Assembly (NCBI GenBank): GCA_903910745.1 | Contig: CAIWAO010000067.1 | Span: 62,001 to 126,000 of the forward strand | From: an uncultured Burkholderiales bacterium | Lineage (GTDB): Bacteria; Pseudomonadota; Gammaproteobacteria; Burkholderiales; Burkholderiaceae_C | Length of the DNA stretch: 64,000 nt | Direction: 5' to 3' | Part shown: piece after piece, positions 1-12,716 of the stretch | Layout of the letters: the number at the start of each line of letters is the position of its first letter | Numbering within the stretch: position 1 is the stretch's first letter | Position numbers and translations under genes: made by a program | The notes under the pieces: generated by a model | The model's input: only the letters and a program-made list of their open reading frames with translations | Told to the model about the DNA's origin: nothing | Databases searched by the model: none

Positions 1-641
1 AACTCATTGACAAAAATACTGTTCGTATGGTGAATGCTCATACAAAACTAACTTTATCTGAGCAACCCCTTTTGCTTATGGAGTTTCACGGCAGCCCAGA
101 TGGGGTTAAAGAACAGGCTCAAAGCGTTCAAGAGATTGCGCACGAACACGGGGGTGAGGATTTTGAATGGGCAAGCACTCCAGAGGAAAGAACAAGACTT
201 TGGAGCGCAAGACACAATGCATATTTCGCGGCCATTCAATCTCGTCCCGGATGCCGAGCAATCTCTACTGACACTTGTGTGCCCATCAGTAGACTCGCTG
301 ACTGTTTGCTTAAGTCAGTTGAAGAAACAGAAGCGTCTTCGATACCTTTCTTTTTGGTCGGTCACGTTGGAGACGGTAATTTTCACTTTGGCTATTTAAT
401 TGATCCTAACAACCCATCAGAGAGAGAGACCGCTGAACAACTTAACGATAAGTTAGTTGCAAGAGCCCTTAGTATGGGTGGAACTTGCTCTGGGGAGCAC
501 GGAATTGGACTTCACAAAATGGGGTTTTTAATAGACGAAGCAGGAGAGGCGGCTGTAGATATGATGCGAACAATTAAAGTCGCCCTAGACCCTAAAAATA
601 TTATGAATCCTGGAAAGATTTTTTCGTTTACGACCAAGTAA
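1..641 (+). CDS. FAD-linked oxidase / D-lactate (glycolate) dehydrogenase family, C-terminal part (5' end outside window)
   Basis: Open frame runs in from the window edge (LIDKNTVRMVNAHTKL...); C-terminal motifs VGHVGDGNFHF, GGTCSGEHGIGLHKMGF, MRTIKVALDPKNIMNPGKIF typical of FAD-oxidase C domain. Confidence 0.88.
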   Translation, partial: LIDKNTVRMVNAHTKLTLSEQPLLLMEFHGSPDGVKEQAQSVQEIAHEHGGEDFEWASTPEERTRLWSARHNAYFAAIQSRPGCRAISTDTCVPISRLADCLLKSVEETEASSIPFFLVGHVGDGNFHFGYLIDPNNPSERETAEQLNDKLVARALSMGGTCSGEHGIGLHKMGFLIDEAGEAAVDMMRTIKVALDPKNIMNPGKIFSFTTK

Positions 642-645
642 AAAC

Positions 646-1578
646 TTACGAAACTATCGCACGCAATTTATCAATCAATCCATTAAGCTCATCTAGTGAG
701 CCGAATTGAATGGTCAGTTCACCCATTTCTTGAGTTTTCCCGTGCCGTTTTATTTTTTTCTTAACAGACACCTCTACGGCAGCCGTCAATAAGTCTGATA
801 GTTCTTCCTCTATTCTAAGAATATCTCCAGATTTGACCTTGGATTTGCTGTTTTTAACCTTGTTTTCGGATGTGTTAGATTTAATTCTTTTTATAAGTTG
901 TTCCGCATCACGAACTGACATTTTTTTTGCTGTCATTTGATGCGCCGCAGATATTTGCTCTGCCTGCTCTAGGCCCAGTAAAGCCCGAGCATGGCCCATG
1001 TCCAAATCGCCTGCCATTAACAAGTCTTGAACAGGTTTAGTAAGGTTCAAAAGTCGCAATAGGTTGGACGCCGCGCTCCTCGATCTACCAACTGCTTGCG
1101 CTGCTTGCTCATGGCTGAGACCAAACTCTTTTACCAATCGTTCTAAACCATGCGCCTCCTCAAGTGGATTCAAATCCTCGCGTTGAATATTCTCTATCAA
1201 CGCCATTGCTGCCGCTGCTTCATTAGGCACATCACGAACCAACACAGGCACCGACTGAAGACCGGCTAATTTTGCAGCTCTAAAGCGCCTTTCTCCAGCA
1301 ATAATCTCATATTTTTCTTTATTAGGTCCATCCTTTAAAAGGCGAACCAAAATAGGTTGCATGATTCCTTGTGCTTTAATACTTTCAGCTAGCTCATACA
1401 AAGCACCCTCATCCATTCGAGTGCGGGGTTGATACATACCAGCAACCATTTCTGTAAGCTTTAAAACGGTGGGCGCCCCTGATGCATCTTGATCCCCCCC
1501 GTCAGTTGTATCTTTAACGGCTGGGCCGAGCAGTGACTCTAGCCCTCGCCCTAACCCTTTAGGTTTTTTAGTTACCAT
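646..1578 (-). CDS. parB: Chromosome partitioning protein ParB
   Basis: KGLGRGLESLLG start, YEIIAGERRFRAAKLAGL, NIQREDLNPLEEA motifs; adjacent parA and parS. Confidence 0.96.
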   Translation of the reverse strand: MVTKKPKGLGRGLESLLGPAVKDTTDGGDQDASGAPTVLKLTEMVAGMYQPRTRMDEGALYELAESIKAQGIMQPILVRLLKDGPNKEKYEIIAGERRFRAAKLAGLQSVPVLVRDVPNEAAAAMALIENIQREDLNPLEEAHGLERLVKEFGLSHEQAAQAVGRSRSAASNLLRLLNLTKPVQDLLMAGDLDMGHARALLGLEQAEQISAAHQMTAKKMSVRDAEQLIKRIKSNTSENKVKNSKSKVKSGDILRIEEELSDLLTAAVEVSVKKKIKRHGKTQEMGELTIQFGSLDELNGLIDKLRAIVS

Positions 1579-1590
1579 GTTAATACTTTC

Positions 1591-2397
1591 TTATTTGTTT
1601 TGGTCGGGATTAAGTCTGTCTACAATTTCCTGTGCAAACTCGAGGAAGGCTTGACTGCCTTTGGCCAAAGGATCAAACACCACGCCAGGCAAACCATAAC
1701 TCGGTGCCTCTGCCAAGCGCACATTTCTGGGAATCACCGCATTAAAAACTTTATCTTTAAAGTGATCTTTTAGTTGATCACTCACTTGTTGCTGCAATGT
1801 GACCCTTGGATCGAACATGACTCTTAGCAAGCCTATTATTTTCAGATCCTTATTTAAATTTGCATGAACTTGTTTGATAGTATTCACAAGATCCGTTAAA
1901 CCCTCCAGTGCAAAGTACTCACATTGCATCGGCACAACTACTCCCTGAGCAGCACACAAACCATTAAGGGTCAACATGGACAATGAGGGTGGGCAATCAA
2001 TCACAACGAAATCATAATCTTTATCAACCGCAGCCAAGGCGCGCTTAAGTCTCATCTCCCGATGTTCCAAACTGACCAACTCAACCTCTGCGCCAGACAG
2101 ATCGCGATTTGCCCCTAAAACATCATACTTAGGAAAATGCTTTTTCCCGCCTTCCTCACCCCAACTACTTGAACAAATAGCCTCTCTGGCACTAACCTCC
2201 TCAAGGAGAACATCGTACACAGAAAGCTCTAAATTCCTCTTGTCTACACCAGAACCCATCGTTGCGTTTCCCTGCGGATCGAGATCTACAAGCAATACTC
2301 TTTGTCCAATTGCAGCCAAACCAGCCGCCAAATTTACGGAAGTTGTGGTCTTACCGACCCCGCCCTTTTGGTTTGCTACACAAAATATTTTTGACAT
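1591..2397 (-). CDS. parA: Chromosome partitioning ATPase ParA
   Basis: N-terminal CVANQKGGVGKTTTSVNLAAGLA deviant Walker A, VVIDCPPSL. Confidence 0.97.
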   Translation of the reverse strand: MSKIFCVANQKGGVGKTTTSVNLAAGLAAIGQRVLLVDLDPQGNATMGSGVDKRNLELSVYDVLLEEVSAREAICSSSWGEEGGKKHFPKYDVLGANRDLSGAEVELVSLEHREMRLKRALAAVDKDYDFVVIDCPPSLSMLTLNGLCAAQGVVVPMQCEYFALEGLTDLVNTIKQVHANLNKDLKIIGLLRVMFDPRVTLQQQVSDQLKDHFKDKVFNAVIPRNVRLAEAPSYGLPGVVFDPLAKGSQAFLEFAQEIVDRLNPDQNK

Positions 2398-2491
2398 CTA
2401 GATCTTCTTTTCAAAAAACAGGCTTGAGTTTACAACCCAGAATAACAAAAGAGCGCAAAAAGTCCTCTTTATTTAGTAACAAATTAGAACT

Positions 2492-2507
2492 TGTTTCACG
2501 TGAAACA
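2492..2507. promoter_or_regulatory. parS centromere site (perfect 16-bp palindrome TGTTTCACGTGAAACA)
   Basis: Exact match to the parS consensus, just upstream of parA. Confidence 0.95.
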
Positions 2508-2529
2508 TAAAACTTTGCCGCCTAAACTC

Positions 2530-3243
2530 TCAACTCTGCCCCTCTCGCATCCATACCAAACAACGCTCCGCATTCATCATGGGTACCTTAAGCTGAGTTA
2601 CCTCAATTAAGTCAACCCCCTCTGGCAATTCCTTGATTTCTTCCTCAGGCATCTTTCCCTTCATTGCCATCCAAACACCCCCCTCGAGCAACCGCCCTTG
2701 GGTTCCTTTTATGAAGTCTTTCAAACTAGAGAATGCACGAGAAACAATTAGTTCATATTTAAGACCTGTTTCTTTTTCTATACGACCATGCTTTGCAATA
2801 GCATTCGGCAAAGCCAGTTGCAAAGCCGCCTGCTTGATAAAAGCGACTTTTTTTGCAACGGCATCAATTGCAACAACGTTTAAATCTGGGCGGGCAATTG
2901 CGATCATCAAAGCCGGCAACCCCGCGCCTGATCCTACATCTAGTATTGTAGAACCAGCAACCACTCGCTCAGAAATTGGCTTGATTACACTTAGACAATC
3001 TAAAACATGATGAACAAGGATATCTTTTGAGTCTTTGATGGCGGTAAGGTTGTAAACCGTACCCCATTTATTCAAAAGCGCAATGTATTCAAGAATCTTC
3101 TCCCTTTGGCCAGCCTCCAGCTCCAACCCCAACTGGGAAAGACCAGATAAAAGTGCCGCCTCTATGGATAATTGCTCTAGAGCGCCCCCCTGATGCGAAG
3201 TTAATTTCATAAAATTAGTCTGGGCCAACCGGCCCTGGATCAT
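2530..3243 (-). CDS. rsmG: 16S rRNA (guanine527-N7)-methyltransferase RsmG
   Basis: [30 protein letters not shown]; location between mnmG and parA. Confidence 0.95.
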   Translation of the reverse strand: MIQGRLAQTNFMKLTSHQGGALEQLSIEAALLSGLSQLGLELEAGQREKILEYIALLNKWGTVYNLTAIKDSKDILVHHVLDCLSVIKPISERVVAGSTILDVGSGAGLPALMIAIARPDLNVVAIDAVAKKVAFIKQAALQLALPNAIAKHGRIEKETGLKYELIVSRAFSSLKDFIKGTQGRLLEGGVWMAMKGKMPEEEIKELPEGVDLIEVTQLKVPMMNAERCLVWMREGQS

Positions 3244-5234
3244 TCAGAATCAAACTCAGTCGACAAGCCACCTGCAAAGACAGCATCCTCCTTAACAGAA
3301 GCAGTATTTCTTTTGGCCTTCATCCTCTTTAAATGAATCAGTAATAGAGAAATCGCCGCGGGTGTGATACCAGAAATCCGAGAGGCCAAGCCAACCGTCT
3401 CAGGACGGAATTTGGTCAACTTTTGGCGAGCCTCAAAGCTTAAAGCATCTATTGCGAGGTAGTCTAAATCCTTGGGCAAAAGAAGATTTTCAAAGCCAGC
3501 CGCCCTTTCAACCTCCTCTTTTTGCTTTTCAATGTACCCGGAATACTTCGCACTTATTTCAACTTGCTCTAATATTGTTTCACGTGAAACATCATCAAGG
3601 GATTCGATTTCAACGCTTTTGAACTCGCCGTTTCCCATGCTCATTAGCGACTGATAAGTAATGTCAGGTCGGCGAAGTAAGTCGCCTAGGTTGTATTCGT
3701 GATCGATCTTTTTACCCAACACCCTGACCATTTCTGACTCTGAAAGGTTGCGTGGATTAACCCAGATACTTTTTAACCTCTGTGTTTCTTGGCTAATTAG
3801 GTTCTGCTTAATTTCAAAAGCTTGCCACTGAAGAGGGTCAATTAAACCGAAACCATTCGCAATAGCTGACAAGCGTTGATCCGCATTGTCCTCTCTTAGT
3901 TGCAAACGATATTCTGCTCTGCTGGTAAACATTCGGTAAGGCTCTGACACACCCTTGGTTACAAGGTCATCTACCAAAACACCAATATAGGCTTGATCCC
4001 TAGCGGGTGTCCAAGATGGTTCGCCTTTGCAATAAAGGGCGGCATTGATGCCAGCATAAAGCCCCTGTGCTGCCGCCTCTTCATAACCCGTTGTCCCATT
4101 GATTTGTCCAGCAAAAAACAAACCTTCAATGGCTTTTGTTTCAAAACTTCTTTTAAGTTCACGAGGGTCAAAATAATCATATTCAATAGCATATCCTGGC
4201 CGGAGAATATGTGCGTTTTCTAAACCCTTCATTGATCTTACAAGTTCATATTGGATATCAAACGGTAGACTGGTGCTTATGCCATTTGGATAGTATTCGT
4301 TTGTTGTTAATCCCTCAGGCTCAAGGAATATTTGGTGACTTTCTTTGTCAGCAAACCTGTTAATTTTGTCTTCAACGCTTGGGCAATATCGCGGACCAAC
4401 ACCTTCTATCTTGCCTGTAAACATGGGGCTTCGATCAAAGCCCGAGCGAATGATTTCATGGGTTTTTTCGTTCGTATGTGTAATCCAACAGGCCATTTGC
4501 TCAGGATGATGCTCAATCCTCCCCATGTAACTAAATACAGGTATAGGCCCCTCCGATCCGCCCAGCATGCCGTCTCCTGGCTGTTCAGTGCAAGAGGCAA
4601 AATCAATAGAGCGTCCGTCAATTCTAGGAGGGGTTCCCGTTTTAAGGCGTCCCTGTGGAAGTTTTAGCTCTTTCAGACGGTCACTTAGTCTTATTGAGGG
4701 GGGATCCCCAGCTCTACCTCCTGAATAGTTATCGAGTCCAATATGGATACGTCCATTAAGAAAGGTTCCAGCAGTCAAAATAACGGCTCTTGATCTGAAC
4801 TCAATCCCCGCTTGAACTATCGCACCAACTACTTTATTTCCCTCAATGCATAGATCTTCTACAGCTTGTTGAAACAAAGACAAGTTAGGTTGATTCTCTA
4901 GTTCAAACCTAACAGCAGCTTTGTATAAGATTCTATCTGCTTGTGCTCTGGTAGCCCGCACAGCTGGGCCTTTTGATTTATTCAGTATTCGAAACTGGAT
5001 GCCCGCCCTATCAGTTGCTCTGGCCATTACACCGCCCATGGCATCTATCTCTTTAACCAGATGACCTTTGCCGATACCACCAATAGAGGGGTTGCAACTC
5101 ATTTGCCCGAGAGTTTCAATGTTGTGGGTTAACAAAAGCGTATTGAGTCCCATCCTTGCGCTTGCCAAGGCTGCCTCAGTGCCTGCGTGTCCGCCGCCAA
5201 CAACTATGACATCAAACTCACGAGGATATTTCAT
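3240..5234 (-). CDS. mnmG: tRNA uridine-5-carboxymethylaminomethyl modification enzyme MnmG (GidA)
   Basis: [55 protein letters not shown]. Confidence 0.98.
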   Translation of the reverse strand: MKYPREFDVIVVGGGHAGTEAALASARMGLNTLLLTHNIETLGQMSCNPSIGGIGKGHLVKEIDAMGGVMARATDRAGIQFRILNKSKGPAVRATRAQADRILYKAAVRFELENQPNLSLFQQAVEDLCIEGNKVVGAIVQAGIEFRSRAVILTAGTFLNGRIHIGLDNYSGGRAGDPPSIRLSDRLKELKLPQGRLKTGTPPRIDGRSIDFASCTEQPGDGMLGGSEGPIPVFSYMGRIEHHPEQMACWITHTNEKTHEIIRSGFDRSPMFTGKIEGVGPRYCPSVEDKINRFADKESHQIFLEPEGLTTNEYYPNGISTSLPFDIQYELVRSMKGLENAHILRPGYAIEYDYFDPRELKRSFETKAIEGLFFAGQINGTTGYEEAAAQGLYAGINAALYCKGEPSWTPARDQAYIGVLVDDLVTKGVSEPYRMFTSRAEYRLQLREDNADQRLSAIANGFGLIDPLQWQAFEIKQNLISQETQRLKSIWVNPRNLSESEMVRVLGKKIDHEYNLGDLLRRPDITYQSLMSMGNGEFKSVEIESLDDVSRETILEQVEISAKYSGYIEKQKEEVERAAGFENLLLPKDLDYLAIDALSFEARQKLTKFRPETVGLASRISGITPAAISLLLIHLKRMKAKRNTASVKEDAVFAGGLSTEFDSE
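3576..3591. promoter_or_regulatory. Second perfect parS site, inside the mnmG coding sequence
   Basis: TGTTTCACGTGAAACA, encoding VSRET in MnmG. Confidence 0.93.
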
Positions 5235-5260
5235 TAAAAATCAAATCCAAAACAGGCAAT

Positions 5261-5303
5261 AAAAAATCCTTGCTTTCTTTACGAATAATAAAAAACAAGC
5301 AAG
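5261..5303 (-). terminator. Possible attenuator/terminator hairpin in the leader of mnmG
   Basis: On minus strand CTTGCTT ... AAGCAAG (7-bp stem, long loop) followed by GATTTTTTATTG, about 30 nt upstream of the mnmG start. Confidence 0.3.
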
Positions 5304-5413
5304 TATCAAAGAGTTAGCAAAAACAATAAAATTAGCGATTTTACGATTCCATCTATTTTACGACTTGAGTCGCTTGCTCGACAAGTTAAACCCTTACTTT
5401 AAGTGCAGAAGAA

Positions 5414-6268
5414 ATGAAAACATACAGAAATGTAGAACGAATCATTACCGGTCAAGCAACGAGTGACGGTGCAGGAGTTAAATTAACACGTCTTTTAACT
5501 CAGGATTTACAACAACGGTTAGATCCGTTTTTGATGCTAGATGCGTTTGGCAGTGATGAGGCAAACGACTACATTGGAGGCTTTCCAGACCATCCCCATC
5601 GCGGCTTTGAAACGATTACATACATGTTGCAGGGAAGAATGCGTCATTCCGATAGCGCTGGTAATTCTGGATTATTAGAGGATGGTGGAGTGCAGTGGAT
5701 GACAGCCGGGAGAGGAGTCATTCACAGTGAAATGCCCGAACAAAGGGAGGGAAGAATGAGCGGTTTTCAATTGTGGTTGAATTTACCTTCTCATGAAAAA
5801 ATGTGCACGCCGTGGTACAAAGATTTTCAAAATGATGTGATACCCGAAACGACACTATCTAATGGGGTCAAGTTAAGAGTTATAGCTGGTGAATCACACG
5901 GGATAGCTGGAGCAGTTCAAAAACAAGCAACCACACCCCTGTACTTAGATGTACATTTTCCAGAAAATAAAGATTTAACTTTTGAGCAGTTTATCCCCCA
6001 CCAAAACAATGCATTTCTTTATGTTTACGAAGGAGAAGTATCTATTAACGGATCCTCTAAGAACCTAATCGTTCATAGTAAAGAAATGGCTATATTAACC
6101 AATGAGGGAGATTTTGTTTTAATGAATTCAAACAAACTGACGAAACTAATCTTAATCAGCGGAGCTCCTTTGAGGGAGAGCATTGTTCAGTATGGGCCTT
6201 TTGTAATGAACACAAAAGAACAAATTATTAAAGCTGTTGAAGACTTTAGATCAGGACAATTGGCTTAA
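5414..6268 (+). CDS. Pirin family protein
   Basis: DPFLMLDAFGSDEANDYIGGFPDHPHRGFETITYMLQG, GGVQWMTAGRGVIHSEMP. Confidence 0.95.
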   Translation: MKTYRNVERIITGQATSDGAGVKLTRLLTQDLQQRLDPFLMLDAFGSDEANDYIGGFPDHPHRGFETITYMLQGRMRHSDSAGNSGLLEDGGVQWMTAGRGVIHSEMPEQREGRMSGFQLWLNLPSHEKMCTPWYKDFQNDVIPETTLSNGVKLRVIAGESHGIAGAVQKQATTPLYLDVHFPENKDLTFEQFIPHQNNAFLYVYEGEVSINGSSKNLIVHSKEMAILTNEGDFVLMNSNKLTKLILISGAPLRESIVQYGPFVMNTKEQIIKAVEDFRSGQLA

Positions 6269-6293
6269 ACCAAAGTAATCAGATCGCTTTATA

Positions 6294-8861
<2,568 letters not shown>

Positions 8862-8887
8862 TTAAAAAAAATAGAAAAGTTAAATTA

Positions 8888-9994
8888 TTAAATTCTCATG
8901 GGCATGACAACATACTTAAAAGAGTCTGACTCTGGCATAGTTATTAATGCAGAACTGTTTGAATCAGGTAAATCAAATCTAACCATTTCTTGATTCATGT
9001 TGTTTAAAACATCTATCAAATATGTAACATTGAAACCGATTTCGATTGGATTTCCTGAATAATTTATGTCCAATTCATCAACCGCTTCTTCTTGCTCTGA
9101 ATTATTAGATGCGACTCTTAGTACACCTGGTTCAATATTTAACTTAACTCCTTTGAATTTATCACTAGTTAAAATAGCAGTTCTTTGCAAACAATGTAAA
9201 AGAGCTTCTCTGCCGAGGATAATTTCATTTTTATTCCCTTTTGGAATAACCCTGTTGTAATCTGGAAACTTACCTTCAACTAATTTTGTGACAAAAACTA
9301 AATTTCCAAATGTAAACTTTGCTTGATTAGAAGCAAATTGCATTTCGATTGATCCTTCAGAGTCACTTAAAAGCCTTAATAATTCCAAAACAGTTTTACG
9401 GGGAAGTATGACTTCTTGCTTGGGAACATCATGTTCAAGAACAGATGATGCGAAAGCAAGTCTATGACCATCAGTTGCTACCAAACTCAAACTTTTATTT
9501 TCAGCAACAAAAAGTATTCCATTTAAATAATAACGAATATCATGAACGGCCATTGAAAAAGAGACTTGTTGAAGCAGACTTTTTAATGTCTTTTGAGGAA
9601 TATTAAAAGTTGTACCTAAACTAGATGACTCTTTAATTAAAGGATAGTCCTCTGCGGGCATAGTTTGAAGTGTGAATTTACTTTTTCCACCTTTTAGTAT
9701 TATTTTATTTTGATTAGATTCAAGTGTTACCAATTGATCAGATGGCAAGGATCTCAAAATATCAATTAACTTTCTTGCTCCAACAGTAATAGAAAAAGTG
9801 GACGCATCGCCATCAAATTGTGTTTTAGCTTTGATTTGAATTTCCATATCACTTGCTAAAAACTCAATTTGATTGGCTTCTTTTTTTATAAACAAATTTG
9901 CCAATATGGGTTGAGTATGTCTTTTTTCAACAATTCCTGAAACTGATTGAATTGCATTGATTAAAGTCTCTTGTGTGGCTTTTAGGATAATCAT
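8888..9994 (-). CDS. dnaN: DNA polymerase III beta subunit (sliding clamp)
   Basis: 368 aa, ends ...YVVMPMRI typical of DnaN; adjacent to dnaA and gyrB. Confidence 0.97.
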   Translation of the reverse strand: MIILKATQETLINAIQSVSGIVEKRHTQPILANLFIKKEANQIEFLASDMEIQIKAKTQFDGDASTFSITVGARKLIDILRSLPSDQLVTLESNQNKIILKGGKSKFTLQTMPAEDYPLIKESSSLGTTFNIPQKTLKSLLQQVSFSMAVHDIRYYLNGILFVAENKSLSLVATDGHRLAFASSVLEHDVPKQEVILPRKTVLELLRLLSDSEGSIEMQFASNQAKFTFGNLVFVTKLVEGKFPDYNRVIPKGNKNEIILGREALLHCLQRTAILTSDKFKGVKLNIEPGVLRVASNNSEQEEAVDELDINYSGNPIEIGFNVTYLIDVLNNMNQEMVRFDLPDSNSSALITMPESDSFKYVVMPMRI

Positions 9995-10023
9995 TAAAAC
10001 CTCTTTATTTATATATATTAAAT

Positions 10024-10038
10024 TAGTAGTAGTAGTAG
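10024..10038 (+). repeat. (TAG)5 trinucleotide tract, DnaA-trio-like
   Basis: TAGTAGTAGTAGTAG read directly. Confidence 0.75.
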
Positions 10039-10170
10039 AGTGTATTGTTTTTTGTTGAAAAGGTTTTTTTTCTTATTATTTTCAATAACTTACGATCTTT
10101 AAAACTATGTTTGTAACTGTTGTTTGGACAGGCTGTAAATTATGAATAACTTGTGACAAACTTGCCTTTC

Positions 10171-10179
10171 TGTGGATAA
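10171..10179 (-). promoter_or_regulatory. DnaA box (TTATCCACA)
   Basis: Exact consensus on the minus strand. Confidence 0.8.
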
Positions 10180-10238
10180 CTATGGAGTTATTCAAATTTA
10201 ATCCACAGACTTTGTCTAACATTTTACTTTTCAATTTT

Positions 10239-11600
10239 TTAACCTTTTAAAGTTTGTTCTAAAACGTGAAGTTGTTGGTTCAGTTCATTAAGTTGAAGTC
10301 GTTCAGAAGAGATTTTCCGTACAGCATGTAAAACAGTAGTATGGTCTCTTCCACCAAAAAGTTCACCAATTTCTGGTAAGCTTTTTTGAGTTAGTTCTTT
10401 TGCCAAGTACATTGCGATTTGTCTTGGTCTGGCAATAGAAACTGGTCTTTTCTTTGAATACATATCAGCAACTTTGATTTTATAAAAATCAGCAACTGTT
10501 TTTTGAATATTTTCAACTGATATTTGTCTATTTTGAATAGAAAGAAGATCCCGAAGGGCATCTCGAGCTAATTGAATAGAAATGTCTTTTTGGTTAAATC
10601 GTGAATAGGCAAGTATTTTGCGTAAAGCACCTTCTAATTCTCTAACATTTGAGCGAACATTCTTTGCTACGAAAAATGCAACTTCTTCTGGCATTTCAGA
10701 GCCTTCAAGACGTGATTTAGTCATCAAAATAGCAACTCTCATTTCCAATTCTGGAGGCTCAATGGCAACAGTTAGACCAGAATCGAACCTAGAAACCAAA
10801 CGTTCATGTATATCAGCTAAGCCTTTCGGATAAGTATCACTCGTCATTACGATATGTGATTTTTTTGCTAAAAGGGCTTCGAAAGCATTAAAAAACTCTT
10901 CCTGAGTACGATCTTTATTAGCAAAAAATTGTACATCATCAATTAAAAGTAAGTCTAAAGAATGATACCTAAGTTTAAACTCATCAAAAGTTTTTCTTTG
11001 ATACGCTTTGACAACATCAGATACGAATTGTTCTGCGTGTATATAAAGAATTTTGGAGTCGGGTTTGTCTTTAAGTAATTGATTGCCAACTGCATGAACT
11101 AGATGAGTTTTACCAAGTCCAACACCACCATATATGAATAGTGGGTTATAAAGATGTCCTGGAATAGAGGCAACATGCATGGCAGCGGCTCGAGCCATCC
11201 TATTTGCTGATCCTTCAACAAACGATTCAAACGTAAGTGAAGGATTTAATCTATTTTTAAAAGGCTCTTCCGCTGGCTCTTCAGCCAAAATCGGGGCTGA
11301 ATAAGAAAACTCAACATCCTGCGTATTTGAGGATAAAGAACTTTTTAAGACCGTGTCTTTTGGCGAAAGCGCTAGCTCAACAGCAATAGTTTGTCCATGA
11401 AGATTTGTTAGGATATTTGATAATTTTTTCGAATATTGCGTCCGAATCCAATCTAATTTAAACCGGTTACCCACCAAAATAGTGATTTTTGAAAAATCAT
11501 TGGAAAAAGTCGCTTGTAAAGGTTTAATCCAGGTATTAAATTGCTGCTCTGGAAGCTCTTGAGCAAGTTGTTCTACGCAGTTTTGCCAGAGATCTTGCAT
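10239..11600 (-). CDS. dnaA: Chromosomal replication initiator protein DnaA (start assigned at MQDLWQNC; the ORF extends to 11672)
   Basis: [82 protein letters not shown]. Confidence 0.98.
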   Translation of the reverse strand: MQDLWQNCVEQLAQELPEQQFNTWIKPLQATFSNDFSKITILVGNRFKLDWIRTQYSKKLSNILTNLHGQTIAVELALSPKDTVLKSSLSSNTQDVEFSYSAPILAEEPAEEPFKNRLNPSLTFESFVEGSANRMARAAAMHVASIPGHLYNPLFIYGGVGLGKTHLVHAVGNQLLKDKPDSKILYIHAEQFVSDVVKAYQRKTFDEFKLRYHSLDLLLIDDVQFFANKDRTQEEFFNAFEALLAKKSHIVMTSDTYPKGLADIHERLVSRFDSGLTVAIEPPELEMRVAILMTKSRLEGSEMPEEVAFFVAKNVRSNVRELEGALRKILAYSRFNQKDISIQLARDALRDLLSIQNRQISVENIQKTVADFYKIKVADMYSKKRPVSIARPRQIAMYLAKELTQKSLPEIGELFGGRDHTTVLHAVRKISSERLQLNELNQQLHVLEQTLKG

Positions 11601-11693
11601 ATTTAAAGGTAGAAAGGGAAATAAAAATAAAGATGAAAAATATTGTGGATAGTATGGCAGTTTAAATGCCACAAAACCTATCTTATCAAAAAA

Positions 11694-11702
11694 TTATCCA
11701 CA
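11694..11702 (+). promoter_or_regulatory. DnaA box (TTATCCACA) upstream of dnaA
   Basis: Exact consensus; a second near-consensus box TGTGGATAG lies at 11644-11652. Confidence 0.8.
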
Positions 11703-11896
11703 GTCTAAATTAGACTTCATGGGGGTATGAGAAAATTAGACAGATATACTCCCTTACATGTATATTATAACAGTGCAACAATAAAGAAACAAAAGTAGCT
11801 TTTTTAAATATCCAAAAGCGTTTTAAGTCTAATATATTGCAAGCAGTAAAAATTTTTGCGATAATATCAGGCTCTGCTAATTAATGGTTATAAATT

Positions 11897-12031
11897 ATGA
11901 AACGTACATATCAACCCTCGAAAACACGTCGAGCAAGAACTCACGGGTTTTTAGTCCGCATGAAAACTCGCGGCGGCCGTGCAGTTATAAACGCACGTCG
12001 TGCCAAAGGCCGTAAACGCTTAGCAGTCTAA
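11897..12031 (+). CDS. rpmH: 50S ribosomal protein L34 (missing from the ORF track because it is short)
   Basis: Manual translation [44 protein letters not shown]. Confidence 0.99.
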   Translation: MKRTYQPSKTRRARTHGFLVRMKTRGGRAVINARRAKGRKRLAV

Positions 12032-12043
12032 AAGCGATAAATT

Positions 12044-12080
12044 AAAAGGGATATTTTTGTTTTTGCAAAGATACCCTTTA
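12044..12080 (+). promoter_or_regulatory. Stem-loop between rpmH and rnpA (possible attenuation/processing site)
   Basis: AAAGGG-a-TAT...ATA-CCCTTT with complementary inner TTTTTG/CAAAG. Confidence 0.45.
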
Positions 12081-12097
12081 ACAATCTTTTTAAATCA

Positions 12098-12472
12098 ATG
12101 ATAGATCATATTGTTGATAAAGAGATTTTTAGGGAAGTACTTGAAACGGGCATATTTGCAAGATCTGAGCATTTCGCGTTGCATAAATTAAAGTCCGGAG
12201 AAGGGGAAAACCAACGTAATTTAAAAGTAGGCGTAGTCGTTCCAAAAAGATGGGCAAAGCGAGCTGTAACTAGAAATGCAATTAAAAGACAAATTTATAT
12301 TGTTGCAGCCGAATTAGCATATAAACATCAGCTGGAAAAACATGTTGTGAGATTGAGCAGAGCATTTGACAAGAAAATTTTTTTAAGTCCAACATCAAAG
12401 GACTTTAAAAAAGCAATTAAAAAAGAAATATTATTTTTATATGGTTCCACTGGTGTAACCAATGCTTTCTAA
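12098..12472 (+). CDS. rnpA: Ribonuclease P protein component
   Basis: VGVVVPKRWAKRAVTRNAIKRQIY signature; position between rpmH and yidD. Confidence 0.95.
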   Translation: MIDHIVDKEIFREVLETGIFARSEHFALHKLKSGEGENQRNLKVGVVVPKRWAKRAVTRNAIKRQIYIVAAELAYKHQLEKHVVRLSRAFDKKIFLSPTSKDFKKAIKKEILFLYGSTGVTNAF

Positions 12473-12695
12473 ATTGCTCATCTCACTCATAAAAGTTTAT
12501 AAGCTAGTACTTAGTCCAATGATCGGGTTAAACTGCAGATTTACACCGACGTGTTCAACATATGCAATAAAAGCAATACAAGTACACGGTGCGGTTGTAG
12601 GCTCATACTTGATGCTCAAAAGAATTTGTCGGTGCAATCCTTTGTTTAATGGCGGGGAGGATCCTGTGCCTAGTAAGCCATTAAAATTATTTTAA
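12462..12695 (+). CDS. yidD: Membrane protein insertion efficiency factor YidD
   Basis: YKLVLSPMIGLNCRFTPTCSTYAIKAIQVHG...RICRCNPL. Confidence 0.96.
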   Translation: MLSKLLISLIKVYKLVLSPMIGLNCRFTPTCSTYAIKAIQVHGAVVGSYLMLKRICRCNPLFNGGEDPVPSKPLKLF

Positions 12696-12716
12696 ATGCA
12701 AATAAGATAAAAATTT

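Larger units (their letters stand above)
9995..10238. other. dnaN-dnaA intergenic region, candidate origin module (AT-rich, DnaA box, TAG repeat)
   Basis: TGTGGATAA (DnaA box, minus strand) at 10171-10179; one-mismatch TAATCCACA at 10199-10207; AT-rich tract; (TAG)5 at 10024-10038. Confidence 0.6.

Noticed and set aside
100-399. Plus-strand 99-aa ORF
   Set aside because: Alternative frame inside the FAD-oxidase coding region
4332-4667. Plus-strand 111-aa ORF
   Set aside because: Antisense to mnmG; composition looks like a shadow frame
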